NCBI RefSeq assembly: GCF_030063415.1
Contig: NZ_JASITA010000018.1
Span: 1 to 64,000 of the forward strand
Length of the DNA: 64,000 nucleotides
Direction of reading: 5' to 3'
Origin: Streptomyces sp. H27-C3
GTDB taxonomy: Bacteria; Actinomycetota; Actinomycetes; Streptomycetales; Streptomycetaceae
Shown: positions 50,718-59,220 of the stretch, in pieces
How positions within the stretch are numbered: position 1 is the first letter of the stretch
How the letters are laid out: each line of letters opens with the position of its first letter
Notes under the pieces: generated by a model
The model's input: only the letters and a program-made list of their open reading frames with translations
Told to the model about the DNA's origin: nothing
Databases searched by the model: none
Position numbers and translations under genes: made by a program

Positions 50718-51983
50718 ATGTGGAAGTACCGTCGTCGATTCGTGGGCCAGGACTCAGTGCAGATCCCTCCCACGCCGCACACCGGGCAGCGCGAGAGGCC
50801 GGCCGGGGCGCCGGACACGCACGTGGGGTGCCCGGTCGGCCACACGCAGAGCCCGGACCACGTGCCCGGCACGCTGAACCGGCAGGCCGAGGAATTCATC
50901 CTGCTCCACCACCGTGAGGAGCACGCCGCCGCCGACACGGGCGACACGGAGCGCCGGCTCGCTGTCGTACGGGCCGAGATCGCCGCCACCGGAACGTACC
51001 GGCACAGCGCCGCGGAACTCGTCTTCGGGGCGCGCGTCGCCTGGCGCAACAGCAACCGTTGCATCGGCCGCCTCTACTGGCGGTCCCTGCGCGTCCGCGA
51101 CCGCAGGGACCTCGGCGAAGCCCCGGACATCGCCCGGGAGTCCGCGGACCATCTGCGGGAGGCCGGCAACGGCGGCCGGATCCGCCCGCTGATCACCGTG
51201 TTCGCTCCGGACACCCCGGGCCGCCGCGCCCCACGCATCTGGAACGAACAGCTTGTGCGGTACGCGGGCTACGCCACGGCCGACGGCCGCGTCGTCGGCG
51301 ACCCGCGCAACGCCGGGATCACCGCGCTCGCGCTGCGGCTGGGCTGGCCGGGCGGCCCCGGCACACCCTTCGACGTACTGCCCCTGATCGTCCAGGACGG
51401 TGAAGGAACGCCGCACTGGTACGTGCTGCCGGACGACGCGGTGCTCGAAGTCGAGCTGCGCCACCCCGAGGGCGGCTGGGGTGCGGAGTGGGGACTGCGC
51501 TGGCACGCCGTGCCGGCCATCTCCTGCATGTGCCTGGAGATCGGCGGCATCTGCTACCCGTCGGCGCCCTTCAACGGCTGGTACATGGGCACCGAGATCG
51601 GCGCCCGCAACCTCGCCGACACCGACCGCTACGACCTGTTGCCGCGCGTCGCCGAACGGCTCGGGCTCGACACGTCGAGCGACCGTTCGCTGTGGAAGGA
51701 CCGCGCGCTCGTCGAGCTCAACCGCGCGGTGCTGCACTCCTTCGACCGTGCGGGCATCACCATGTCCGACCACCACACCGAGTCGTCGCGCTTCCTCACT
51801 CATCTCGACCGGGAGGAGGCGAAGGGGCGCGGAGTGGGAGCGGACTGGTCGTGGATAGTGCCGCCGATCTCCGGTGCGGCGACCCCCGTCTTCCACCGGA
51901 CGTACGACACGACCGAGCGGCGGCCCGCCTACGTGCACCACCCGGAGGCGCTGGCGCACACCCGGGGAGAGCCTTTGGTCTAG
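50718..51983 (+). CDS. nos: Bacterial nitric oxide synthase (oxygenase domain)
   Basis: A 421-residue NOS oxygenase, which makes nitric oxide and citrulline from arginine using haem and tetrahydrofolate or tetrahydrobiopterin. The haem ligand is Cys115 in RVAWRNSNRCIGRLYW. LRWHAVPAISCMCLEIGGICYPSAPFNGWYMGTEIGARNL contains the substrate-binding Glu region, and DWSWIVPPISG is the conserved Trp motif. There is no reductase domain, as usual in bacteria, so a separate flavodoxin or reductase must supply electrons. No thaxtomin genes are nearby. The N-terminal 50 residues are less conserved. Confidence 0.93.
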   Translation: MWKYRRRFVGQDSVQIPPTPHTGQRERPAGAPDTHVGCPVGHTQSPDHVPGTLNRQAEEFILLHHREEHAAADTGDTERRLAVVRAEIAATGTYRHSAAELVFGARVAWRNSNRCIGRLYWRSLRVRDRRDLGEAPDIARESADHLREAGNGGRIRPLITVFAPDTPGRRAPRIWNEQLVRYAGYATADGRVVGDPRNAGITALALRLGWPGGPGTPFDVLPLIVQDGEGTPHWYVLPDDAVLEVELRHPEGGWGAEWGLRWHAVPAISCMCLEIGGICYPSAPFNGWYMGTEIGARNLADTDRYDLLPRVAERLGLDTSSDRSLWKDRALVELNRAVLHSFDRAGITMSDHHTESSRFLTHLDREEAKGRGVGADWSWIVPPISGAATPVFHRTYDTTERRPAYVHHPEALAHTRGEPLV

Positions 51984-52047
51984 ACCGCTCGGCGCCCTGC
52001 TAGCGTCGGCCCCGCAGCACGATCAACTGGCGGAAAGGGGCTCCACG

Positions 52048-53094
52048 GTGAGCAGCAACAACGCGGCCGGGCGCGCATTCATAGGGTCGTTCACCTCGGC
52101 AGGGGGGCACGGGATCATCGCAGCGGCCGTGGACGGTGAGACGGGCGCGCTGACCCGGCTCGGGGCGACGGACACGGTCCAGGACCCGTCGTTCCTGGCG
52201 ATCGCGCCCGGCTCCTCGGTCCTGTACGCCGTCAGCGAGACCGAGGACGGGGCCGCGGCGGCGTTCGACGTGTCCGGTGACGTGCCCCGGCCGCTCGGCG
52301 GCGCGGTGCCGGTGGGCGGTGCGTCGCCCACCCACCTCGCGCTCGCCGCCGGGCATCTGATGACCGCGAACTACGGCTCGGGGAGCGTCACCGTGCTCCC
52401 CGTGCGCGCGGACGGCGCACTGGAGGCCGCCACCTGCGTCCTGCACCACCGCGGCAACGGCCCGCGCGCCGACCGTCAGGAGGGGCCGCACGCGCACCAG
52501 GTGCTGGCCGGCCCCGGCGGGCGATGGGTGCTCAGCGTCGACCTCGGCACCGACTCCGTGCGGGTCGGCGACCTCACCGCCACCACCGGCACCCTACGCG
52601 TGCACGCCGAGACCCCGCTGCGGCCGGGCACTGGGCCGCGCCATATGGCCTTCCATCCGGACGGCGGTCACGCTTACGTCCTGAACGAGCTGGAGCCCAC
52701 CCTCACCGTCTGCCGGTGGGACGCCGAGTCCGGCATTCTCGTACCGCTCGACGAGACGCCCGTGGTGGCGGCCGGCACCGAGGGAGAGGTGCACCCCTCC
52801 GAGGTGGTCTCCGCGCACGACGGGCGGTTCCTGTGGGCGGCCAACCGCGGTCACGACAGCATCGCCGTCCTCGCACTCGACGCGACCGGCGCCAAGGCGG
52901 AGCTGGTCACGACGGTGCCGTGCGGCGGCCACTGGCCCCGCGACCTGACGCTGGACCCGACGGGACGTCGGCTGTACGTCTCCAACGAGCGCTCCGGAGA
53001 CGTCACCTGGTTCGACATCGACCAGGAGACAGGCATCCCGCACCGCACGGGCTCCATCGAGGCGCCCGCGGCCTCCTGCGTCGTCTTCGGCTGA
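52048..53094 (+). CDS. Lactonase-family seven-bladed beta-propeller protein
   Basis: A 348-residue protein of the 6-phosphogluconolactonase-like (YbhE/Pgl) propeller family. FIGSFTSAGGHGI, TANYGSGSVTVLPV, PHAHQVLAGPGGRWVLSVDL, GPRHMAFHPDGGHAYVLNEL and WPRDLTLDPTGRRLYVSNER are the blade motifs. GTG start with GGAAAGGGG 7 bases upstream. It may act in the pentose phosphate pathway or on another lactone. Whether it is co-transcribed with nos (65 bases upstream) is unclear. Confidence 0.88.
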   Translation: MSSNNAAGRAFIGSFTSAGGHGIIAAAVDGETGALTRLGATDTVQDPSFLAIAPGSSVLYAVSETEDGAAAAFDVSGDVPRPLGGAVPVGGASPTHLALAAGHLMTANYGSGSVTVLPVRADGALEAATCVLHHRGNGPRADRQEGPHAHQVLAGPGGRWVLSVDLGTDSVRVGDLTATTGTLRVHAETPLRPGTGPRHMAFHPDGGHAYVLNELEPTLTVCRWDAESGILVPLDETPVVAAGTEGEVHPSEVVSAHDGRFLWAANRGHDSIAVLALDATGAKAELVTTVPCGGHWPRDLTLDPTGRRLYVSNERSGDVTWFDIDQETGIPHRTGSIEAPAASCVVFG

Positions 53095-53153
53095 CGGGCG
53101 TCGCGCGGGTGCACAGGCCCGCACAAGCCCCAGGAGCGGCACGAGGAACGCGT

Positions 53154-53182
53154 GAAGGGCCCGCACCGAGTGATGAGTGATC
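53154..53182 (+). other. Left half of a split terminator plus 8-bp target duplication
   Basis: GAAGGGCCCGCACCGA (53154-53169) is the left arm of a 16-bp stem whose right arm is at 54982-54997. GAGTGATC (53175-53182) is repeated directly at 54976-54983, on the other side of the IS element. Confidence 0.85.
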
Positions 53183-53225
53183 GGATGCTGTTGGTTAATT
53201 CGGGTCCTGCTTCGCCCCGCCGGAT

Positions 53226-54894
53226 TTATCCGGTGGGGCGAAGTGCTGCGAAGTGGCGGGTGCGGGTGCGGGCCCGTGGTGTTTCGGTGAGGTGGGCGTC
53301 GATGCGGGCAAGGTTGATCGCGGCGCCGGTGAGCTGGTGCTGGAGGCTGGTCTTCGCCAGGCCCCGGTAGTGGGATCTGCGCTGGCCGCAACGTGCAACG
53401 CTCTGGGAGATGGTGCCTTCGACGCCGGCACGGATCTTGTAGCGGGTCTTCCAGCCGTCGGTCTGCTGGAGAGCGCGGGTGTGCTGGAGGGTCTGGTGCT
53501 CGTCCTGCTGGCGCAGGGTGAGTTCTCTGCGTTCGGCCCTGGGTGAGCTGACGCAGTCGCGCAGTGCGGGGCAGGAACGGCAGTCGGCAGGGGAGGATCT
53601 GACCCGGATCACCCCAAGTCGCTGCTGAGAACTGCGCAGGGCCCACTAGGTGCTGGTGGCTCCGTTCGGGCAGGTGACGTGCTGCCGGTCCCAGTCGATG
53701 GTGAAGGCGTCCTGTCCGTGGCCGCCACCGTTCTTCGACTGGGCGACGGTGACCGCTTGCAGCGGCCCGTGCAGTTCGATGCCGTGCTCACGCCGGGCGG
53801 TCGCCAGTGCGGCGGCGCTGGGATATCCGGCATCGACCCAGTGCTCGCCGGGCAGGCAGTCCCGCGCGGCGAGGGAGGCATGGATCGGGCCGGCCATCAC
53901 GCGGTCCGGGACGGTGGCGTCGGTCGTGGCCACGTTCGTGATCAGGTTCGGGGTGTCCGGCTCGCAGGTCTCGGTGAGATGGGCCTTGTATCCGTCCCAC
54001 AGGATGTCGCGCTTCTTACGACCTCGGGGGCTCGGGGTCATAGGGCGTGACCAGGCGCGTCGCGCCCGGCGGGCGGTCTTTTGGGTCCCGCCGCCGCACC
54101 TCGCCCCCGACCGGGTGGAAATACTGGACCCACATCTGCCGCAGGATCTTCACCCGCTCCAGCTCCCGCAGCCCGGCCGGTGCCCGGGTCGAGAAGACGG
54201 CCTCAAGCAGCCGCGTTCCGTCCCTCCCGATCCGCTCACCGACCTCCACCCGCCTGGCGTGCGCCTTGGGGAACCGGGAGTCCTCGGCCCGGGTGGTGTA
54301 ATGCCTGAACCAGTCGGGTTCGGCGATCTCCACCAACCAGTCGGGGGCAGCCTGCGCGAGCGCGTTCAACGCCGAACGGAGCGTCTCCGCGACCATCTCC
54401 AGCCAGCACAGTTCCCGTGCCGCGGACTGCACATGCGTGGCGTCAGTACGGGCCCGGCCCGCCGTCTTCAACAGACCCTTGTCCCGGGCCGCGTTCAGGA
54501 TGCCGTCCAACACCCGTCGGCCCGCGTCCGCTTCGACGAGACGGTCCCGGAACTCCGACAACACCGAGAAATCAAAGCCTGGATCACCGAGTTCCAGCGC
54601 GAGCGCGTATTTGAAGTCGATCCTCGCCCGCACCGCCTCCGCGGCCTGCCGGTCGGTGAGCCCCTCCACGAACTGCAACACCAGCACCAACGCCAGCCGC
54701 CCCGGTGACCAGGCAGGCTTCCCCCGCGCCGGGAAGAGATCCGCGAACTCCTCGTCGCTGAACCACGGACCCAGCTCGTCCCGGACCCGGATCGCCAGGC
54801 TCCCCTTCGGGAACGCGGCCCGCGCCACCCGCACCGTCTCCGCCGGGACCTCCCCCGACCCCTTCGGCCGCATCGACATCTCCACCCACCCCAT
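53226..54894 (-). pseudogene. IS1182-type transposase with frameshift and internal stop
   Basis: The N-terminal segment (54894-54016) reads FSDEEFADLFPARGKPAWSP and LALVLVLQFVEGLTDRQAAE, the usual DUF772-type start. A one-base excess in a run of five C near 54030 shifts the frame; KKRDILWDGYKAHLTETCEP and HWVDAGYPSAAALATARREH (DDE domain) follow. A TAG at 53648-53646 then interrupts the frame before CPALRDCVSSPRAERRELTL and SHYRGLAKTSLQHQLTGAAI. The element is probably not self-mobile. Confidence 0.88.
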
Positions 54895-54900
54895 ACGACA

Positions 54901-54943
54901 ACGTCGGCCTTCAAGACCACAACCAGGTCTTGAAGGCCGACGT
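54901..54943. repeat. 18-bp hairpin at the 5' side of the transposase
   Basis: Arms 54901-54918 and 54926-54943 are exactly complementary around ACAACCA. On the minus strand the hairpin lies between the IS end and the transposase start at 54894, where it could stop read-through from outside promoters. Confidence 0.75.
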
Positions 54944-54975
54944 CACGCTCAGGCCCGAATTAACCAACAGCGTCC

Positions 54976-54997
54976 GAGTGATCGGTGCGGGCCCTTC
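54976..54997 (+). other. Right target duplication and right arm of the split terminator
   Basis: GAGTGATC at 54976-54983 repeats the left flank; TCGGTGCGGGCCCTTC (54982-54997) is the exact complement of 53154-53169. Confidence 0.85.
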
Positions 54998-55012
54998 GAC
55001 GGCTCCCGGCGG

Positions 55013-55939
55013 TCAGCGGACCGGCGCCCCCTGGGTCTGCTGCTGCGGCGCGATGCCCAGCGCCGTCGAGTAGTGCGACAGCACGAGCTTGCCGATCGCG
55101 GGGTACGCGCCCAGCGGCTCGGCCGTCGCGCAGTCGGCCTCCTTGACGGCGGTTTCGAGCAGGCTGTCCGGTACCTCGGGGCCGATCGCGTACGGAGCGA
55201 GCGCCAGTTGCGCCGAACCCGAACCACGCAGCTCCTCGGCGGCGGCTGCGATCGAACCCTCCTGGTCGAGCGCGGCGGCCAGCACCGGCACGGCGAGCCG
55301 CGCGGCCAGCAGCATGCCGGTGATGCCGGCGGCCTGCACGGCCTCGTCGCCGCCCACAGTGGCCAGGATGATGCCGTCGGCCGCCGTGGTGACCGTGAAC
55401 AGCCTGGCGCGGTCGGCGCGGGCCAGACCGGCCTCGGAGAGGCGTACGTGCAGCGCCTCGGCGAGCAGCGGGTGCGGGCCGAGGACATCGGTCAGCTCGG
55501 CCGCGGCGCGGCTGTCCATGACGGCCTGACGTATCCGGCGCATCAGGGCGTTCTCCGGGCCCGCCAGCAGCGGCACCACGACGGCGACGACGCCCTGCGG
55601 CTCCGTGGCGTCGCGGCCCGCGGCGAGTGCCTGCTCGTAGCGGGCGGTGCGCTCGGTGGCGGCGTGCGCGAGCACGCTGCCGAGCGAGGGGTATTCGGCA
55701 TCGTCGCCGTCGAGGTAGCCGATTCTGGCGTCAAGGCCGGGCAGCTCGGAGCGGGCGATGCTGATGACTTCTTCCGCCAGGCTGCGCGGAGCGCTGCCCG
55801 GGGCGCCGGGGACGGCGAGGACGAGCGCGGGCGCGCCCTCGGGCGCCACCGCGGGTTCCGGGCGGCGGTGCCGTCCGGACTGGCGGGGTCGCGGCATTCG
55901 TACAGGCAGGCCGGATGCTGGCCCAGTGGGGGAGCTCAT
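55013..55939 (-). CDS. CbiX-like sirohydrochlorin chelatase-family protein
   Basis: A 308-residue protein resembling the CbiX/SirB chelatase fold in two halves: ALVLAVPGAPGSAPRSLAEE and VVPLLAGPENALMRRIRQAV in the first, and GPHPLLAEALHVRLSEAGLA with YAIGPEVPDSLLETAVKEAD in the second. GPHPLLAEALHVRL contains the metal-site His. The usual S/AHGS motif at the N-terminus is replaced by AVPGAP, so activity is uncertain. It converges on the lactonase gene, with the IS element between them. Confidence 0.72.
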   Translation of the reverse strand: MSSPTGPASGLPVRMPRPRQSGRHRRPEPAVAPEGAPALVLAVPGAPGSAPRSLAEEVISIARSELPGLDARIGYLDGDDAEYPSLGSVLAHAATERTARYEQALAAGRDATEPQGVVAVVVPLLAGPENALMRRIRQAVMDSRAAAELTDVLGPHPLLAEALHVRLSEAGLARADRARLFTVTTAADGIILATVGGDEAVQAAGITGMLLAARLAVPVLAAALDQEGSIAAAAEELRGSGSAQLALAPYAIGPEVPDSLLETAVKEADCATAEPLGAYPAIGKLVLSHYSTALGIAPQQQTQGAPVR

Positions 55940-56034
55940 GGCGCCGCATGCTACTGGCTTTGGGTGCCCGACCGTTCGGGGAGGGCCCAATCAAGCGGTA
56001 TCTGTCCCTCTTTGTCCCGTGAGTCGCTTTGAGT

Positions 56035-57153
56035 TCAACTGCCCTGCTCTGTCGGTACGTGCAGCAGGCGCGCATCGAGCGGCAGGCGCAGGCCCCCGGT
56101 GGTCAGCGCCGTCGCGATGAGCACCGCCCCGTCGAGCGGGTCACCTGCGGCCATCACCGTCCGGGCCTGCGGCAATCGCGCGGCGAGCTCGTCCCGCAGG
56201 GGTGCGAGGAGGGGGTCGCCCAGCTTGAACAACCCGCCGGCGAGGCCGACTTCGCAGTCCCCGGACGGCGGGCACACGGCGTCAGCGGCGTCGGCGATGT
56301 GCCGGGCGGCCTCCCGCAGGATCCCAGTGGCGACCGGATCGGCCGGCTCGGCGGCGGCGCAGCGGGCCACTTCCGGCGCGAAGGAGGCGAGCACCGCGGG
56401 CCGGTCGGTGCGTGGGTAGAGCAGCGCGGGCAATTCGGGAGCGGGACCGAAAACCGCTTCCACCCGGGCCAGCAGCGCCGGGGAACCGCCGCGCCTGCCG
56501 TCATGGGCGCGCATCGCCGCGTCGAGCCCGGCCCGCCCGATCCAGGCACCCCCGCCGCAGTCGCCCAGCAGGTGCCCCCAGCCGTCCGCCCGGCGCCAGC
56601 CGGTCAGATCGGTGCCCAGCGCGATCATCCCGGTACCGGCGGCGACCACCGCTCCGGGGCGCTGGCCGAGCGCTCCCGCGTACGCCGTGACGGCGTCTCC
56701 TGCCAGCGCGAGACGCCGTACGCCGAGCGACCGCGCCAGCGTCCCTGGCAGCTCGGCGCGCAGGTCGGCGCCGAGCGTCGCCATTCCGGCGGCGCCGATC
56801 GCGACGGCCGACACGGCGCCGGCCCCGGCCCGATCCAGCAACGTCCGCACCATGGGCAGCAGTTGGTCCAGCAGGTGCCCGGCGTCGATTCCGGCGGGTC
56901 CGGTGCGTACGGGCACCCGGGACGTGGCGTTCCACACCGGCCCGACGCCGACGCTTTCCCTGGCGCCGACGCTGCTTCCCGCGCCGACACTGTCCCCGGC
57001 GCCGACGCCGCTTCCGGTGTGCAGTCCGTTCCCATCGTCCGGGCCGTTCCCGGCGTTCGCGAGGGCCACCCGCAGCCCCGAGCCGCCGGAGTCCACCCCC
57101 AGCACCCAGGGTCCCGTACCGCCGTGGGGCGCGGCCCCGGCCGGCACCGTCAC
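56035..57153 (-). CDS. BadF/BadG-type sugar kinase (N-acetylglucosamine kinase-like)
   Basis: A 372-residue ASKHA-fold kinase. WVLGVDSGGSGLRVALA is the phosphate-1 motif, VVAAGTGMIALG the phosphate-2 motif, and GWGHLLGDCGGGAWIGRAGL and GLAGGLFKLGDPLLAPL are typical of bacterial N-acetylglucosamine kinases. Residues about 35-75 are a low-complexity Gly/Ser/Val insert (SGVGAGDSVGAGSSVGARES) absent from the family core. The start GTG overlaps the ung stop as GTGA, indicating translational coupling. Confidence 0.85.
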   Translation of the reverse strand: MTVPAGAAPHGGTGPWVLGVDSGGSGLRVALANAGNGPDDGNGLHTGSGVGAGDSVGAGSSVGARESVGVGPVWNATSRVPVRTGPAGIDAGHLLDQLLPMVRTLLDRAGAGAVSAVAIGAAGMATLGADLRAELPGTLARSLGVRRLALAGDAVTAYAGALGQRPGAVVAAGTGMIALGTDLTGWRRADGWGHLLGDCGGGAWIGRAGLDAAMRAHDGRRGGSPALLARVEAVFGPAPELPALLYPRTDRPAVLASFAPEVARCAAAEPADPVATGILREAARHIADAADAVCPPSGDCEVGLAGGLFKLGDPLLAPLRDELAARLPQARTVMAAGDPLDGAVLIATALTTGGLRLPLDARLLHVPTEQGS

Positions 57154-57836
57154 GGCAGCCGCCAGTCAACCGGCTGCGCGCCCTGGCGGACCAGTAGTTC
57201 ATTGGTCCGGCTGAACGGGCGCGAGCCGAAGAAACCACGGTCGGCGGACATGGGTGAGGGGTGCGAGGACTCGACGGCCGGCAGGTCGCCGAGCAGGGGA
57301 CGCAGATTGCGGGCGTCGCGCCCCCACAGCACCGACACCAGCGGCCCGCCGCGCGCGACCAGCGCCCGGATGGCCTGCTCGGTCACCACTTCCCAGCCCT
57401 TGCCCCGGTGCGCCGCGGGCGCGCGGGGTGCCGTGGTGAGGGCCCGGTTGAGCAGCAGCACTCCCTGCCGCGTCCAGGGCGTCAGATCACCGTTGGACGG
57501 GCGGGGCGCACCCAGGTCGGTGTGCATCTCGCGGTAGATGTTCTCCAGGCTGCCCGGCAGCGGTCGCACCTCCGGCGCCACCGAGAAGCTCAGCCCCACG
57601 GCGTGCCCCGGTGTGGGGTAGGGGTCCTGGCCGACCATCAGGACCCGCACATCGGCGAACGGCTGCTGAAACGCCCGCAGTACGTTCGCACCGGCCGGTA
57701 GGTAGGTACGCCCCGCGGCGATCTCCGCACGCAAGAAGTCGCCCATCGCGGCGATCTGTTCGGCCACGGGCTCCAGTGCGTCTGCCCAGCCCGGCTCGAC
57801 GATCTCTTTCAACGGTCTTGCTGCCACGAACGTCAC
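57150..57836 (-). CDS. ung: Uracil-DNA glycosylase
   Basis: A 228-residue family 1 UDG that removes uracil from DNA. Motifs GQDPYPTPGHAVGLSFS (catalytic Asp) and HPSPMSADRGFFGS (catalytic His and DNA-intercalating loop) are intact, as is LLLNRALTT. The start is GTG. Translationally coupled to the sugar kinase gene. Streptomyces often have two ung genes. Confidence 0.95.
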   Translation of the reverse strand: MTFVAARPLKEIVEPGWADALEPVAEQIAAMGDFLRAEIAAGRTYLPAGANVLRAFQQPFADVRVLMVGQDPYPTPGHAVGLSFSVAPEVRPLPGSLENIYREMHTDLGAPRPSNGDLTPWTRQGVLLLNRALTTAPRAPAAHRGKGWEVVTEQAIRALVARGGPLVSVLWGRDARNLRPLLGDLPAVESSHPSPMSADRGFFGSRPFSRTNELLVRQGAQPVDWRLP

Positions 57837-57861
57837 TCTACTGGCGCGGACCCCGCCCCCA

Positions 57862-58947
57862 TCAACCGACGGCCGCCGCCCGCACGCTCAGTACGTCCGG
57901 CAGGTGCGAGGCGAGGAGCTGCCAGCTGTCCCCGTCGTCCGCACTCGCGAAGAGCTCACCGTTGCGATTGCCGAAATACACGCCCGCCGGATTCGCGTCG
58001 TCCGTACAGAGGGCGTCGCGGAGCACCGTCCCGTAGTGCGCTTCGGCGGGCAGTCCGGCCGACAGGGGCTCCCAGTTCTTACCCGCGTCGCTCGTCCGGT
58101 AGACCCGGCACTTGTTGTCCGCGGGCACTCGGTCGGAGTCGGCGGCGATGGGGAAGAGGTACACCGTGTCCGCGCGGTGCGGGTGCGAGGCGGCGGCGAA
58201 GCCGAAGGTGGAAGGGAGGCCCGCCCCGATGTCGTGCCACTGCGCCCCCGCGTCGTCGCTGCGGAACACACCCCAGTGGTTCTGGAGGTACAGCCGGTCC
58301 GGATCGACCGAATCCTGCGCGATCTTGTGAACGCACTGGCCGAACTCCGGGTCGGGGTCCGGCAGGAAGACCGCGGAGACGCCCTTGTTGGACGGCGCCC
58401 AGCTCTCGCCGCCGTCCGTCGAGCGGAACACTCCGGCGGTCGATACCGCGACCGTCACGGCCCGGGCGTCGCGCGGATCGGTGACGATCGTGTGCAGCCC
58501 CTCACCGCCACCGCCCGGCACCCACTGGGAGCGAGTCGGATGCTCCCACAGTGATCGAACGAGCTCGAAGGACTCCCCGCCGTCCGTGGAGCGGAACAGC
58601 GCGGCCGGCTCCGTGCCCGCGTACACCACGTCGGGCGCCGCGGGCCCGGCCGGATGGAGCTGCCAGACCCGCTCCAGCGAAGCCCCGGTGAACTGCGGGA
58701 ACTTCACCGCCGGCTGCTTCGGCTCGACCCAGGTCGCGCCGAGGTCGTCGGAGTGGAAGACGGACGGCCCCCAGTGCGCGCTGTCCCCGCCGACCAGCAG
58801 CCTGGGCGCAGCCCGGCGGGTGTCGATGGCCGTCGAGTACACCGCCTGCGCGTTGAAATGCGGCCCGTCGAACTCCCACTCCCCGCCGCGCCTGCGGCCG
58901 ATGAAGAGTCCTTTGCGGGTACCTACGGTGAGCAGTACGTCGGTCAT
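57862..58947 (-). CDS. BNR-repeat (sialidase-like propeller) protein
   Basis: A 361-residue propeller with repeated Asp-box motifs: SDDLGATW, STDGGESFE, STDGGESWAP, SDDAGAQWHD, TSDAGKNWEP and SADDGDSWQL, spaced about 40-60 residues. LLTVGTRKGLFIGRR opens it. It lacks a signal peptide, so it is cytosolic, unlike true sialidases; the Arg triad of sialidases was not identified. Function unknown. GGAGGTG lies 8 bases before ATG 58947. Confidence 0.85.
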   Translation of the reverse strand: MTDVLLTVGTRKGLFIGRRRGGEWEFDGPHFNAQAVYSTAIDTRRAAPRLLVGGDSAHWGPSVFHSDDLGATWVEPKQPAVKFPQFTGASLERVWQLHPAGPAAPDVVYAGTEPAALFRSTDGGESFELVRSLWEHPTRSQWVPGGGGEGLHTIVTDPRDARAVTVAVSTAGVFRSTDGGESWAPSNKGVSAVFLPDPDPEFGQCVHKIAQDSVDPDRLYLQNHWGVFRSDDAGAQWHDIGAGLPSTFGFAAASHPHRADTVYLFPIAADSDRVPADNKCRVYRTSDAGKNWEPLSAGLPAEAHYGTVLRDALCTDDANPAGVYFGNRNGELFASADDGDSWQLLASHLPDVLSVRAAAVG

Positions 58948-59128
58948 TGCCGACACCTCCAGGACGCCGATGTCTCAGATACGGGTCAGTGTGCACCCAC
59001 CCACTGACAGTGGCCCCTGGAGCGGGTGTTGTCCCAGGTCAGTGCGGTCTGTCCCGGCCCGGAGCGGCCGGCCGGGGACGGGGCGGCGGGGGCGCGGGAC
59101 GGCCGGTCGGTGACCAGTGCGGTCCGCC

Positions 59129-59164
59129 CAGGATCAGGACCAGGACCAGGACCAGGACCAGGAC
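59129..59164. repeat. Hexanucleotide repeat (CAGGAC)n
   Basis: CAGGAT followed by five exact CAGGAC units in the gene-poor gap before the dehydrogenase remnant. Confidence 0.9.
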
Positions 59165-59175
59165 CACGATTCACA

Positions 59176-59213
59176 GTCGGCGGTCGGCGGTCGGCCCGTC
59201 GGTCGGTCGGTCG
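59176..59213. repeat. GTCG-based microsatellite
   Basis: GTCGGCG twice, GTCGGCCC, then GTCG four times in a row, directly before the end of the dehydrogenase remnant. Confidence 0.85.
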
Positions 59214-59220
59214 ATCGAGG

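Larger units (their letters stand above)
53183..54975 (-). mobile_element. IS1182-family insertion sequence, decayed transposase
   Basis: A 1793-base element. Terminal inverted repeats 53183-53204 and 54954-54975 match in 21 of 22 bases (GGA then T/C then GCTGTTGGTTAATTCGGG). Direct repeats GAGTGATC flank it. Its single transposase gene is on the minus strand. Length and IR type fit the IS1182 group. The insertion split a terminator hairpin between convergent genes (see finding). Confidence 0.9.

Noticed and set aside
54016..54041. Programmed frameshift in the transposase
   Set aside because: The required change is +1 in a run of five C, unlike the usual -1 slippery sites of IS elements, and a downstream TAG also breaks the gene; decay is simpler.
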